DNA of 64,000 nucleotides from Nitrospira sp. (GTDB lineage Bacteria > Nitrospirota > Nitrospiria > Nitrospirales > Nitrospiraceae): the NCBI GenBank assembly GCA_024331045.1, contig JANDJC010000001.1:1-64000 (forward strand), read 5' to 3'. Every line of letters begins with the position of its first letter. Position 1 is the first letter of the stretch. Below are positions 9,743 through 18,488 of the stretch, piece after piece. The position numbers and the translations under genes were made by a program. The notes beneath the pieces were generated by a model. The model was not told where the DNA came from. It ran no database searches and was given only the letters and a program-made list of their open reading frames with translations.

Positions 9743-10993
9743 ATGGAGCGCCATCTACATTTCGACTGTTTTTCCGGCATCAGTGGCGACATGGTACTAG
9801 GCGCGCTCGTCGACGCTGGATTGTCGTGGACGGCCTTGGTGACGGGACTCCGAGGATTGAAGCTCAATGGGTACCGATTGCGACGACGAACCGTGCGACG
9901 GGGAACGGTGAAGGCCACGAAGGTTGACGTGATCGTCCAACGAGGATTCGAGCGTCCCCTTTCCCTTGCTCGCATTCGCCACATTGTGACAGCCGGCGCC
10001 CTGCCGCCGGAGGTCAAGGAACGGAGCCTCGCTGTGTTCCATCGGCTGGCCGAGGCGGAAGCAACGGCTCATCGCTTCGCCGCTCACCGGGTCCAGTTCC
10101 ATGAAGTGGGAGTCTTGGATTCCTTGATCGACGTCGTGGGTTGTATGCTCGGATGCCATTTCCTAAACATCGTCAAGACGACCGCGTCCGCCGTGAACGT
10201 GGGAAGCGGAATGGTGCAGACCGATCATGGACTCTTACCGGTGCCGGGGCCGGCCGTGGCAGTCCTGGCCAAGGGAATTCCCGTCTATTCGGATGGACCA
10301 CGTTGTGAACTGGTCACGCCAACCGGCATCGGCCTGCTACGAACCCTTGTTTCGGATTTTGGTCCCACTCCCCTCATGACCATCACCTCCATCGGGTACG
10401 GCGCCGGTGACCACAACCCAGAACATTGGCCGAACGTGTTGCGCATATTCCTCTCCGAGTCCACAACCGGCAGCCCGCTGGTAGAGCGGGTCATGCAGAT
10501 CGAGACGAATGTGGACGACCTGACGCCACAAGCTTACGAACATGTGATGGACCGTTTGTTTCGCGCGGGGGCCTTGGACGTCGTGCTGACCCCCACCCTC
10601 ATGAAACGGGGCAGGCCAGGCATGATCATCACCTGCCTGGCCTCGCCAGAACGAGCCGACCCTCTGCTCAACGTGTTGTTTAAGGAAACCCCCACGCTCG
10701 GCGTGCGCGTGCAAGAACTGTCCCGCCATGTGCTGCCTCGTCGGATCGTCCCAGTGACGGTCCGCGGGAAGACCGTTCGGATGAAGGTCGCCACGATGAA
10801 AGACGGAACCGAGAAAGCGGCTCCTGAGTATCGCGACTGTCAGGCCATCGCCGACCAGACGGGGCTGCCCCTGCGACAGGTAATGGAGGAAGCCTGTCTC
10901 ACCTATCGGGCCAATCAGAGGGTCGAACGAAATGACGCGCGCCTCTCTCCGTCCCAGCGAAGCCCCCGGAGGGCGAGACGAACCCCCTCATAA
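9743..10993 (+). CDS. larC: Nickel pincer cofactor biosynthesis protein LarC (single full-length ORF)
   Basis: MERHLHFDCFSGISGDMVLGALVDAGL...HEVGVLDSLIDVVG...QIETNVDDLTPQAYEHVMDRLFRAGALDVVLTPTLMKRGRPG; in-frame ATG at 9743 is a better start than ORF-track 9308. Confidence 0.88.
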   Translation: MERHLHFDCFSGISGDMVLGALVDAGLSWTALVTGLRGLKLNGYRLRRRTVRRGTVKATKVDVIVQRGFERPLSLARIRHIVTAGALPPEVKERSLAVFHRLAEAEATAHRFAAHRVQFHEVGVLDSLIDVVGCMLGCHFLNIVKTTASAVNVGSGMVQTDHGLLPVPGPAVAVLAKGIPVYSDGPRCELVTPTGIGLLRTLVSDFGPTPLMTITSIGYGAGDHNPEHWPNVLRIFLSESTTGSPLVERVMQIETNVDDLTPQAYEHVMDRLFRAGALDVVLTPTLMKRGRPGMIITCLASPERADPLLNVLFKETPTLGVRVQELSRHVLPRRIVPVTVRGKTVRMKVATMKDGTEKAAPEYRDCQAIADQTGLPLRQVMEEACLTYRANQRVERNDARLSPSQRSPRRARRTPS

Positions 10994-11004
10994 GTGTTCG
11001 AAGT

Positions 11005-12012
11005 ATGGAAGCCTTGCTCTATACCCTGTTGTTTCTCGTCTCCATTGCCGTCACACTGGGCGCCTGCGCGTTATTTACCAACGGCATCGAATGGCTCGGC
11101 AAACGATGGGGCTTCGCCGAGGGTGCCGTAGGCAGCATTTTCGCAGCCATCGGCACGACCCTGCCCGAAACGTCCATTCCAATCATTGCCATCTTCTTTG
11201 GAGAAAGCCAGGATGAGGTCGATGTAGGACTCGGCGCCATTCTGGGGGCGCCGTTCATGCTCAGCACCCTGGTCCTCCCCCTGCTGGCGCTTCTGTTGCT
11301 GTTGTACGCCTGGGCGGGAAAACGTACGGCGCGGTTCCATTTGAACTACAGCGAAGTGGTCACCGACCTGGGATTTTTCCTGGTCGGCTACATCATTGCG
11401 TTGGGGTGTATCTACAGTTCATACCGATTGGTTCACCTGATTGCGGCCGTTGTGCTCATCGGTCTCTACGCCTACTACATGAAGCTCAAATTAAGTGCGC
11501 CGGAGGAAGATGGCGCGGGCAGCGAGCTTGAGCCCTTGATCTTCGCCAAGTCCAAGGCGACGCCTCCCCGCTTGATGATCGGATTACAAACGTTGACCGG
11601 CCTCGCCGGGCTGATTTTGGGAGCGCACCTGTTCGTGATGGCGACGGAGTCGATGGCCGGTGCCTTTGACATCTCTCCCTTGTTGCTGGCGCTTCTGATC
11701 GCCCCGCTTGCGACCGAATTGCCCGAGATGTCGAATAGTTTCCTGTGGCTCTATCGCAAGAAGGACCGCCTGGCCGTCGCCAACGTCACGGGCGCGATGG
11801 TGTTTCAAGGAACCATCCCGGTTTCCGTTGGTTTGATCGGCACCGATTGGGTGATTACCGCCTCGGCCAGTTCAACGATGGTGTTGGCGCTGCAAGCGGT
11901 GACGTTTTATCTGCTCCAACTGTTCATCGGCGGCTATTGGCGTGCCTGGCTGCTCGGCAGTGGCTCCTTGATCTACATTGGCTATACGCTGTACCTTGCT
12001 CTTCGTCCCTGA
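11005..12012 (+). CDS. CaCA-family sodium/calcium exchanger-like cation antiporter
   Basis: GSIFAAIGTTLPETSIPIIAIFFG and LLIAPLATELPEMSNS duplicated alpha-repeat-like motifs; ~10 TM segments. Confidence 0.75.
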   Translation: MEALLYTLLFLVSIAVTLGACALFTNGIEWLGKRWGFAEGAVGSIFAAIGTTLPETSIPIIAIFFGESQDEVDVGLGAILGAPFMLSTLVLPLLALLLLLYAWAGKRTARFHLNYSEVVTDLGFFLVGYIIALGCIYSSYRLVHLIAAVVLIGLYAYYMKLKLSAPEEDGAGSELEPLIFAKSKATPPRLMIGLQTLTGLAGLILGAHLFVMATESMAGAFDISPLLLALLIAPLATELPEMSNSFLWLYRKKDRLAVANVTGAMVFQGTIPVSVGLIGTDWVITASASSTMVLALQAVTFYLLQLFIGGYWRAWLLGSGSLIYIGYTLYLALRP

Positions 12013-12015
12013 AGA

Positions 12016-13080
12016 TTGACTATGGTCCCATCACCGCCCAGTACGACAGCCCCGCCCCTGCTTGGCATTACCATGGGGGATCCAGCCGGTATCGGTCCGG
12101 AAATCATCGCCAAGACACTTGCTGACCAACAGATCCTTACGCTTTGCCGACCCATTGTGATCGGATCGGCAACCGTGATGGAACAGACCATAGGACAACT
12201 GCGCCTGCCTCTGACCGTTCACCCGATCAAGGACCCGGCGTCATTTCAACCACTGGACCGCACGGTGGCCGTGCTGGACCCCCTGGACGACTCCTTGGGA
12301 CCGTTTCCGCTAGGCGTCGCTTCAGCCGTCGCTGGCGCCGCTTCGGTTTCTTTTATTAAGAAAGCTGTCGCGTTGGCGCTGACCGGTGCTCTGGACGGCA
12401 TCGTCACTGCGCCAATCAATAAGGAGGCGATTAACTTGGCCGGGTGTCATTACCCTGGCCACACGGAGCTGCTGGCTGACCTGACTCATGCTCAAGAATC
12501 CGGCATGATGATCGTCGGTGGCCCCTTGCGCGTCATGTTCACCACCACCCACCTCGCCATCAAGGATCTCCCAGCCTCCCTCACCCAGGCCAAGATCGAA
12601 CGGGCCATCCGACTGGCCCACTCTGCGCTCATTACTCTGTTTGGGATTAAGACCCCTCGCATTGGCGTCGCGGCACTCAATCCCCATGCGGGCGAACATG
12701 GACTGTTTGGTGACGAGGAAGACCGCGTGATCCTTCCAGCGTCGCAGGCAGCCAGAGCCCAAGGCATCGAGGCTAGCGATCCCCTGCCAGCGGACACCCT
12801 TTTTGGAAAGGCGGCAAAGGGACTCTATGATGCTGTGGTCGCCCTCTATCACGATCAAGGGCTGATTCCGTTAAAACTGGTGGCGTTTGGCCGCTGTGTG
12901 AACCTGACGGTCGGTCTCCCGATCATTAGGACATCCGTCGATCACGGAACGGCATTTGATATCGTGGGGAAAGGCATCGCAGACCACGGTAGCCTGCTCG
13001 AAGCCATCAAGCTGGCCGCGACGATTGCTGCCCACCGCATCTCTTCTCCCCAGAAACAGAAGGAGGTTGTCTCTTCATGA
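12016..13080 (+). CDS. pdxA: 4-hydroxythreonine-4-phosphate dehydrogenase
   Basis: LGITMGDPAGIGPEIIAK; TAPINKEAINLAGCHYPGHTELLA; YHDQGLIPLKLVAFGRCVNLTVGLPIIRTSVDHGTAFDIVGKG. Confidence 0.93.
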   Translation: MTMVPSPPSTTAPPLLGITMGDPAGIGPEIIAKTLADQQILTLCRPIVIGSATVMEQTIGQLRLPLTVHPIKDPASFQPLDRTVAVLDPLDDSLGPFPLGVASAVAGAASVSFIKKAVALALTGALDGIVTAPINKEAINLAGCHYPGHTELLADLTHAQESGMMIVGGPLRVMFTTTHLAIKDLPASLTQAKIERAIRLAHSALITLFGIKTPRIGVAALNPHAGEHGLFGDEEDRVILPASQAARAQGIEASDPLPADTLFGKAAKGLYDAVVALYHDQGLIPLKLVAFGRCVNLTVGLPIIRTSVDHGTAFDIVGKGIADHGSLLEAIKLAATIAAHRISSPQKQKEVVSS

Positions 13081-13394
13081 GGGATAACAGATCACAAGCC
13101 TTGGCTGTGATCAGGCAACAGCTCGCCGAACTTGACCAGTTGCAGCAGCGAACACTGAGTGACCTCAATACCGTCGCGGGAACCGAGCGGGTCACCCAAT
13201 GGAAGACTAAGACCGCCGCCTTGATAGCCGAAACCGTTGGTCGGCAAGAAGGTTTGGCGTTTGCCGCAATTCAACCCGGTCCGTCCTTTACCAATGATTT
13301 GCTCGAAGAATTCACCGAGTTGGTAGACTGTTACCGCTCTTCCTTGCTGGCCTTGGCTAGCCGCCTCACCCCCTTGTCTCATCTCGGAGGTTAA
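13077..13394 (+). CDS. Conserved hypothetical small protein, translationally coupled to pdxA
   Basis: 105-aa ORF overlapping the pdxA stop (ATGA) and closely followed by ksgA. Confidence 0.6.
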   Translation: MRDNRSQALAVIRQQLAELDQLQQRTLSDLNTVAGTERVTQWKTKTAALIAETVGRQEGLAFAAIQPGPSFTNDLLEEFTELVDCYRSSLLALASRLTPLSHLGG

Positions 13395-13397
13395 CTG

Positions 13398-14195
13398 GTG
13401 AACGGAACGAGGCCCCCCCCTCCGCTTAAACGCCTGGGCCAGCACTTTCTGATCGATCCCAATATTGCTCGCAACATTGTCTCTCTGGCGGCCCTGGCCC
13501 CTACGGATACAGTGTTGGAGATCGGACCAGGCCGTGGAATTTTAACTGCCGAGCTTTGTCAGGTCGCCGCTCATGTCACGGCCATCGAGATCGACACCCG
13601 CCTTTCCAACTACTTAGCCGAACGATGTGGAACCAGCCCCAACCTCCACCTGGTCTGGGGAGATGCAATGAAGTACCCCTTGGAGCAGCTACCCGTCGGG
13701 ACGGTGGTGGTGGCGAATCTTCCGTACTATCTGTCCACCCCTCTCCTCTTCAGACTGTTGGAACAGCGTGGGCGCTTCTCCCGCATGGTGCTGATGCTGC
13801 AGAAGGAAGTGGTGGACCGCGTGGTGGCCCAACCAGGCACGTCTCACTACGGGATCCTTTCGGTCATGATTCAATACGCAGCAACGGCGACGAAATCCTT
13901 GACTGTCCCGGCCCATTGTTTTCGGCCCCGGCCGGAAGTGGAGTCGGCTGTTCTGCTCTTGCAGATGAAAAGGGATCAGCTCCTCACGGCGGAAGACGAA
14001 CGCCGGTTTGCCTCCTTGGTCAAAGCCGCCTTTGCCCATCGGCGGAAGACCCTCGTTAATTCCCTCAAAAATCAAGGCTACCCCCAGGAGGTAGTGCTGA
14101 GAGCCCTGCGGACGCTGGCCCTTCCTTTGGCAATCCGAGCTGAAGCTCTCTCGATGGAGCAGTTCATTGCATTGGCCCAGTTGCTCCCTCCATAG
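13398..14195 (+). CDS. rsmA: 16S rRNA (adenine1518-N6/adenine1519-N6)-dimethyltransferase
   Basis: LGQHFLIDPNIARNIV; VLEIGPGRGILTAEL; VVANLPYYLSTPLLFRLL; FRPRPEVESAVL. Confidence 0.93.
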   Translation: MNGTRPPPPLKRLGQHFLIDPNIARNIVSLAALAPTDTVLEIGPGRGILTAELCQVAAHVTAIEIDTRLSNYLAERCGTSPNLHLVWGDAMKYPLEQLPVGTVVVANLPYYLSTPLLFRLLEQRGRFSRMVLMLQKEVVDRVVAQPGTSHYGILSVMIQYAATATKSLTVPAHCFRPRPEVESAVLLLQMKRDQLLTAEDERRFASLVKAAFAHRRKTLVNSLKNQGYPQEVVLRALRTLALPLAIRAEALSMEQFIALAQLLPP

Positions 14196-14234
14196 AGCGC
14201 GCTGAGATCACAATGCTATACTTTAAAAGTATCT

Positions 14235-14591
14235 ATGCGTTGCCCAAAACCCAGAGAGACAAGAAGCCGGCTGGCATGCTGGCTGATGGTGGCAATGGCT
14301 TGCCTCACCGGCTGCGCCGATGAATATGTCATGTTTCACGGAGAGTCCGGCGATCCCATTTTGATTGCGCGCCGTGCCTACTCAGCAGATGCTTGTATCG
14401 AGAAAGTAAAAGCCGACGCCGTTCGCCTCGGCGTTACGTTTCGATACATCCACGTGCGAGGCAATCTGGCTGGCCGTTCACTGCTCTGGCCCCTGGAGCC
14501 GGGCTATGCCTGCGAAGCAGCCATCGGCCCCGAACAGCCACCCTTCGGCGCCTATCCGAACGGGAAGAGGCTTTCTCTAAAGGGCTCCTAA
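14235..14591 (+). CDS. Putative lipoprotein
   Basis: N-terminal basic region, hydrophobic core and LTGC lipobox-like motif. Confidence 0.55.
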   Translation: MRCPKPRETRSRLACWLMVAMACLTGCADEYVMFHGESGDPILIARRAYSADACIEKVKADAVRLGVTFRYIHVRGNLAGRSLLWPLEPGYACEAAIGPEQPPFGAYPNGKRLSLKGS

Positions 14592-14721
14592 TCGATCGGC
14601 GTGACCTACCATTCTCCACGAGTTCCTTTCGTTTTCCACTGAGCCACTCCACGAGCTGGCCAGAGTGCTGTTCCCACGGATCTCGCCTCCCGCTTGCTTC
14701 AGTCCCAATTACGCCATTGCT

Positions 14722-14749
14722 TTGTTGAGGGAGTCCCTTGGGCTATACT
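14722..14749 (+). promoter_or_regulatory. Candidate sigma70-type promoter for the GGDEF response regulator
   Basis: TTGTTG - 16 bp - TATACT, about 60 bp upstream of the ATG at 14811. Confidence 0.35.
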
Positions 14750-14810
14750 TGCAAGAAAAGAGGTCAGGGCCTGGTTGCTTCCGGCAGGCCTGCGTCCTTT
14801 GAAACGAGCC

Positions 14811-15761
14811 ATGCTGAAAATCTTATTGATTGAGGACAATGAAACCGACGCTCTGCTGACCCAGGACATCTTGGCAGACCAGGACATCTTGGCAGAATGG
14901 AACACCGATCAATTTGAGGTTAAGCGCGTCGCGTGCCTCCACGAGGCCCTTGATCAGATCACCCGTGGCCGCTACGATGCGGTTCTGCTCGATCTCTCCC
15001 TCCCTGATGGATACGGGCTTGCTTTGCTCGAACAAATCCAAGCGGCGAATCCCAGAATCCCCGTGATCGTCCTCAGCGGATTGAGCGATCAAGGCATGGC
15101 GCTTCAGGCCGTCCATGCCGGCGCCCAAGATTATCTCGTTAAGGGACGGTGTCATGGCGAACTGCTGGCCCGATCGATCCGTTACGCCATCGAACGCAAG
15201 CGAGCCGAAGAACGATTGACCTATCTCGCTCAATACGACCAGTTGACGGGCCTCGTCAACCGGACGTTGTTCCGCGACCGGCTGCTTCATGCCATAGCCA
15301 GGAGCAAACGGCTCCAGCAAGGGATCGGCCTCATGCTGCTCGACCTTGATCGTTTCAAGACCGTCAACGATACATGGGGACATGAAGCTGGTGACCAGGT
15401 CCTGCAGGCCGCCGCCGACCGAATCAAAGCCTGCGTGCGCGAAGTCGATACGGTGGCCCGCATGGGCGGCGATGAATTCACAGTCATTGTGGAGGGCCTC
15501 TCTCAAGAAGAAGATCTCGCTCACATCGCCGAACGGATCATCTCATCCATGATCGAGCCGTTTTGTCTGTCATCGGGACAGGCCGTGATCGGCGTCAGCA
15601 TCGGCATGACCGTTTACCCATACGACGACCACGACATCGACGATCTCTTGCGACACGCAGACGCCGCGATGTACCGTGCCAAACAACGGGGCGGCAACTC
15701 CTTTGAGTTCCACGTGGCAGCCCATTCGCTGACTCCTCCCTTCCAGAGCAAACCGCCCTAA
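14811..15761 (+). CDS. Response regulator diguanylate cyclase (REC-GGDEF)
   Basis: REC domain MLKILLIEDNETDALL...VLLDLSLPDG...GAQDYLVKG; GGDEF catalytic motif ARMGGDEFTVIVEG with intact RxxD (REVD) inhibitory site five residues upstream. Confidence 0.9.
   Translation: MLKILLIEDNETDALLTQDILADQDILAEWNTDQFEVKRVACLHEALDQITRGRYDAVLLDLSLPDGYGLALLEQIQAANPRIPVIVLSGLSDQGMALQAVHAGAQDYLVKGRCHGELLARSIRYAIERKRAEERLTYLAQYDQLTGLVNRTLFRDRLLHAIARSKRLQQGIGLMLLDLDRFKTVNDTWGHEAGDQVLQAAADRIKACVREVDTVARMGGDEFTVIVEGLSQEEDLAHIAERIISSMIEPFCLSSGQAVIGVSIGMTVYPYDDHDIDDLLRHADAAMYRAKQRGGNSFEFHVAAHSLTPPFQSKPP
14861..14896 (+). repeat. Perfect 18-bp tandem duplication inside the REC domain
   Basis: ccaggacatcttggcaga repeated exactly twice, encoding QDILADQDILAEW. 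Confidence 0.95.
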
Positions 15762-16068
15762 TTCTCCTTGTTGCCTGAGCCGGCAGTTTCCACGGCCTTC
15801 TTAACGTTCTCCCTCCACAGCCGGATACTCGCCGATCTTCTGATCCGAACACCCAGTGCTTCGTCGTAGCGTGGAGAGCAGCGTTCCTTAAAAAGGACCC
15901 TCCTGTACAATTCTGTCTCCTTGACCGCCAGTGGAGACCTCCCATCACGAATTGCCGCAAGCAGGAAAGTTAACAGCTGATTTTTTATTAAGATCCTACA
16001 CTGCCAACCTGGTCGGTATTGCGAAGGATTGCTCGTAAGCCTGGAACAATGCACACGGAGGCTCATCC

Positions 16069-16585
16069 ATGGCACACATCATGGTCGGTATTGCCCTGCT
16101 GCTTTCTCTTGTTTTTCACCCGCCGAGGAGGCCGTCGGAGCCTCCGGTCACATGCGTGACACATCACGGCGCCTCGATGACCGAATCATGGAGGAATTCC
16201 AGCAACAGGATTATGAAGCAGCCCTGGCGGGATTTCGGCTGTTCATCGAATTGCACGGCCACTCATCGCTTGCCGCCAATGCCCACTACAATGCCCACTA
16301 AATGCCCACTATTGGATCGGCGAATGCCACCTTCGCAAGAGACGATACCACGAGGCGCTGGATTCCTTTTATAACGTTCTCTCGTTTTATCCGTTCGGTT
16401 CCAAACTTCCCGCTTCGATACTCAAGCCCGGGCACATCTAGGTTAAGTTGGGAGACCATGAAAAGGCCCGCCTGATGTTCGAGCGAGTCATTGATCAGTA
16501 CCCAGACGACCCGGAAGCGGAACAGGCAACAAGAGCCCTTCGGGAGGCGAGCACAGATGGCGCCGATCTCCGGGAGACAGACTAG
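16069..16585 (+). pseudogene. Degraded YbgF/CpoB-like TPR periplasmic protein
   Basis: Signal peptide MAHIMVGIALLLSLVFHP in one frame; AEEAVGASGHMRDTSRRLDDRIMEEFQQQDYEAALAGFRLFIELHGHSSLAANAHY in a second; WIGECHLRKRRYHEALDSFYNVLSFYPFGSKLPASILKPGHI*VKLGDHEKARLMFERVIDQYPDDPEAEQATRALREAS in a third, with in-frame TAG at 16439-16441. Confidence 0.85.
16278..16312 (+). repeat. Triplicated 11-12 bp unit (aatgcccacta) causing a frameshift in the pseudogene
   Basis: aatgcccactac|aatgcccacta|aatgcccactat; removing 23 bp restores ANAHYWIGEC. Confidence 0.85.
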
Positions 16586-16604
16586 ACACCAGATGCCGTT
16601 GTTC

Positions 16605-17204
16605 TTAGAAATCTTCTTCCTGCTCGGCCATGCCGAGGAGGCAAGTCAGTTCCGGGATGCTGTACAAGCGATCCGACCGGACCTTGACGACCTTGATCCC
16701 GGCGGCGGACGCCACTGACTCCACCGTATAGTCACGCTCCCGTTGCATGGCCGTCGATGGCTCCTCATGCAGCAACACCACCAGTTCCACCTTGCGTGAG
16801 CCGGGATGGACCAATACGAAATCGACTTGTGTCACCATAAGACGTTTGAGAACTGGCAACCGATCTTTCCTCAGTCCTTGCACGGATACAAACGCCCAGA
16901 GCGAAAGGCCGGCAAAGACGAGGTACTGATCCCGTACCGCCAACTGCAATTGGTTGTAAAGCGCGCTTTCTTTTTCTGTCAGGAGCGGTAGAGATACCAC
17001 GTTCACGGTGGTCGGCAAGATAAACGGCGGCGGAGCGGCGGCTGGTCGCTTGAACCTGGCAATCAACCACCCGGTGACGGTTATGGCTACAACCGCGCCC
17101 CCTATCACCACATCCTTCATCGACCGGCTCCTTCTTTTTGCTACGTTTTGCTGACACGGCCCCGTAGCCGCTTGATCCATCCCGGTCCAGCAGGGACAAT
17201 ACAT
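16605..17204 (-). CDS. Membrane-anchored DUF2726-like domain protein
   Basis: LLTEKESALYNQLQLAV...VDFVLVHPGSRKVELVVLLHE...RDYTVESVASAAGIKVVKV resembles DUF2726 (restriction endonuclease-like fold). Start probably at the internal MKDVVIGG. Confidence 0.6.
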   Translation of the reverse strand: MYCPCWTGMDQAATGPCQQNVAKRRSRSMKDVVIGGAVVAITVTGWLIARFKRPAAAPPPFILPTTVNVVSLPLLTEKESALYNQLQLAVRDQYLVFAGLSLWAFVSVQGLRKDRLPVLKRLMVTQVDFVLVHPGSRKVELVVLLHEEPSTAMQRERDYTVESVASAAGIKVVKVRSDRLYSIPELTCLLGMAEQEEDF

Positions 17205-18331
17205 CCCAACAGGACCGGATGCGCCGCCCCCGTCACCGATGGGACATTGCCATATTGGTCTGTCGCCGTTTGATAGGCCAGGACTGCAAAGGCCACCGCT
17301 TCGAACGCCTTGCTGTCCCAGCCGTAGGATTCAAACGGCACCACCGGCGCCGGGGCAAATACCTCGGTGAGATGGTGCATGAGGGCGCGATTGCGCACAC
17401 CACCGCCCCCGACCATCACTTCATCGATTCCTCCTGCAATCCACCGCCGAACCGTCCCGACGGCCTCGGCGGTCCACCGACTGCATGTTGCCAGCAGGTC
17501 CTCGATCGTGAGCCGTTGGGCCTGGGGCATTGCGGTCAACTCTTCAATCATCTTGGCGCCGAACAGTTCTCGCCCCGTGGACTTAGGTGGCGGCTGGGAG
17601 AGGTAGGGATGGGCGAGGAGTTTGGCCAACAGCCTGCCGTCAACCTTACCCTTGGCCGCCAATCGGCCATCGCGGTCCATCGCCATCCGTCCGTTGGAAT
17701 ACCATGCCATTAGGCCGTCCAGCACCATGTTGGCCGGCCCGGTATCGAACGCAACGATCCCCTCATAGCCCGCCCCTCTCGGCAAATAGGTCACGTTGCT
17801 GATACCGCCCAAGTTGACAATCAGCCTGGCTCGGCGAGGATGGCGAAACAGAAGGGCATGGACCGCCGGAGTCAACGGTGCCCCCTGGCCTCCGGCCGCG
17901 ATATCTCGTGGGCGGAAATCGGCAATGGTTGTGATGCCGGTGCGTTCCGCAATGACGGCCGGCTCTGCAATCTGAAGAGTGGAGCGGATCGCACTGCCCC
18001 CCCCATCTTTGATTCCTTGCGGCAAATGATGCAGAGTTTGGCCATGGGAGCCGATCAAATCCACGTCTCGCGGCTGTACCGAGGCGGCACGGATCACCCC
18101 CAGCGCGGCATTGGCAAACCATTCGCCCAACAGGACATTGAGATGACATACCTCCGCAACCGTTCCCGACACCGACGCGGCTAAAATCCTCTGTTGGAGC
18201 GACCGAGGATACGGTAGCGAATGCGCTGCGATCATGGTAACGCGAAGTCCCCCCTTGCCGCGCTGAATCTCCACCAAGGCGGCGTCCACTCCATCGCCTG
18301 AGGTTCCCGACATCAATCCCACAACTTTCAT
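17141..18331 (-). CDS. anmK: Anhydro-N-acetylmuramic acid kinase
   Basis: MKVVGLMSGTSGDGVDAALVEI; GSHGQTLHHLP; LNLGGISNVTYLP; FDTGPANMVLDGLM; GGGGVRNRALM. Confidence 0.92.
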   Translation of the reverse strand: MKVVGLMSGTSGDGVDAALVEIQRGKGGLRVTMIAAHSLPYPRSLQQRILAASVSGTVAEVCHLNVLLGEWFANAALGVIRAASVQPRDVDLIGSHGQTLHHLPQGIKDGGGSAIRSTLQIAEPAVIAERTGITTIADFRPRDIAAGGQGAPLTPAVHALLFRHPRRARLIVNLGGISNVTYLPRGAGYEGIVAFDTGPANMVLDGLMAWYSNGRMAMDRDGRLAAKGKVDGRLLAKLLAHPYLSQPPPKSTGRELFGAKMIEELTAMPQAQRLTIEDLLATCSRWTAEAVGTVRRWIAGGIDEVMVGGGGVRNRALMHHLTEVFAPAPVVPFESYGWDSKAFEAVAFAVLAYQTATDQYGNVPSVTGAAHPVLLGCIVPAGPGWIKRLRGRVSKT

Positions 18332-18488
18332 GAGCCTGCTACCTTCCCCCTTCCGTTGCCCAACACACGTTCGGCTGCTTTCGTTCTCCGCTACGCTAAT
18401 GGAACTCCTCCGGCCGGTCAAGCAATCCTGGTTCAGGTGGAATGAGCAGACGAATCCTGATGCGTTCCGTTGACATCTTGCGGGTCGG

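Noticed and set aside
14218-14232. Perfect palindrome ATACTTTAAAAGTAT before the lipoprotein gene
   Set aside because: Short and AT-rich; TGCTATACT may simply be a -10 element, so no separate function is supportable.
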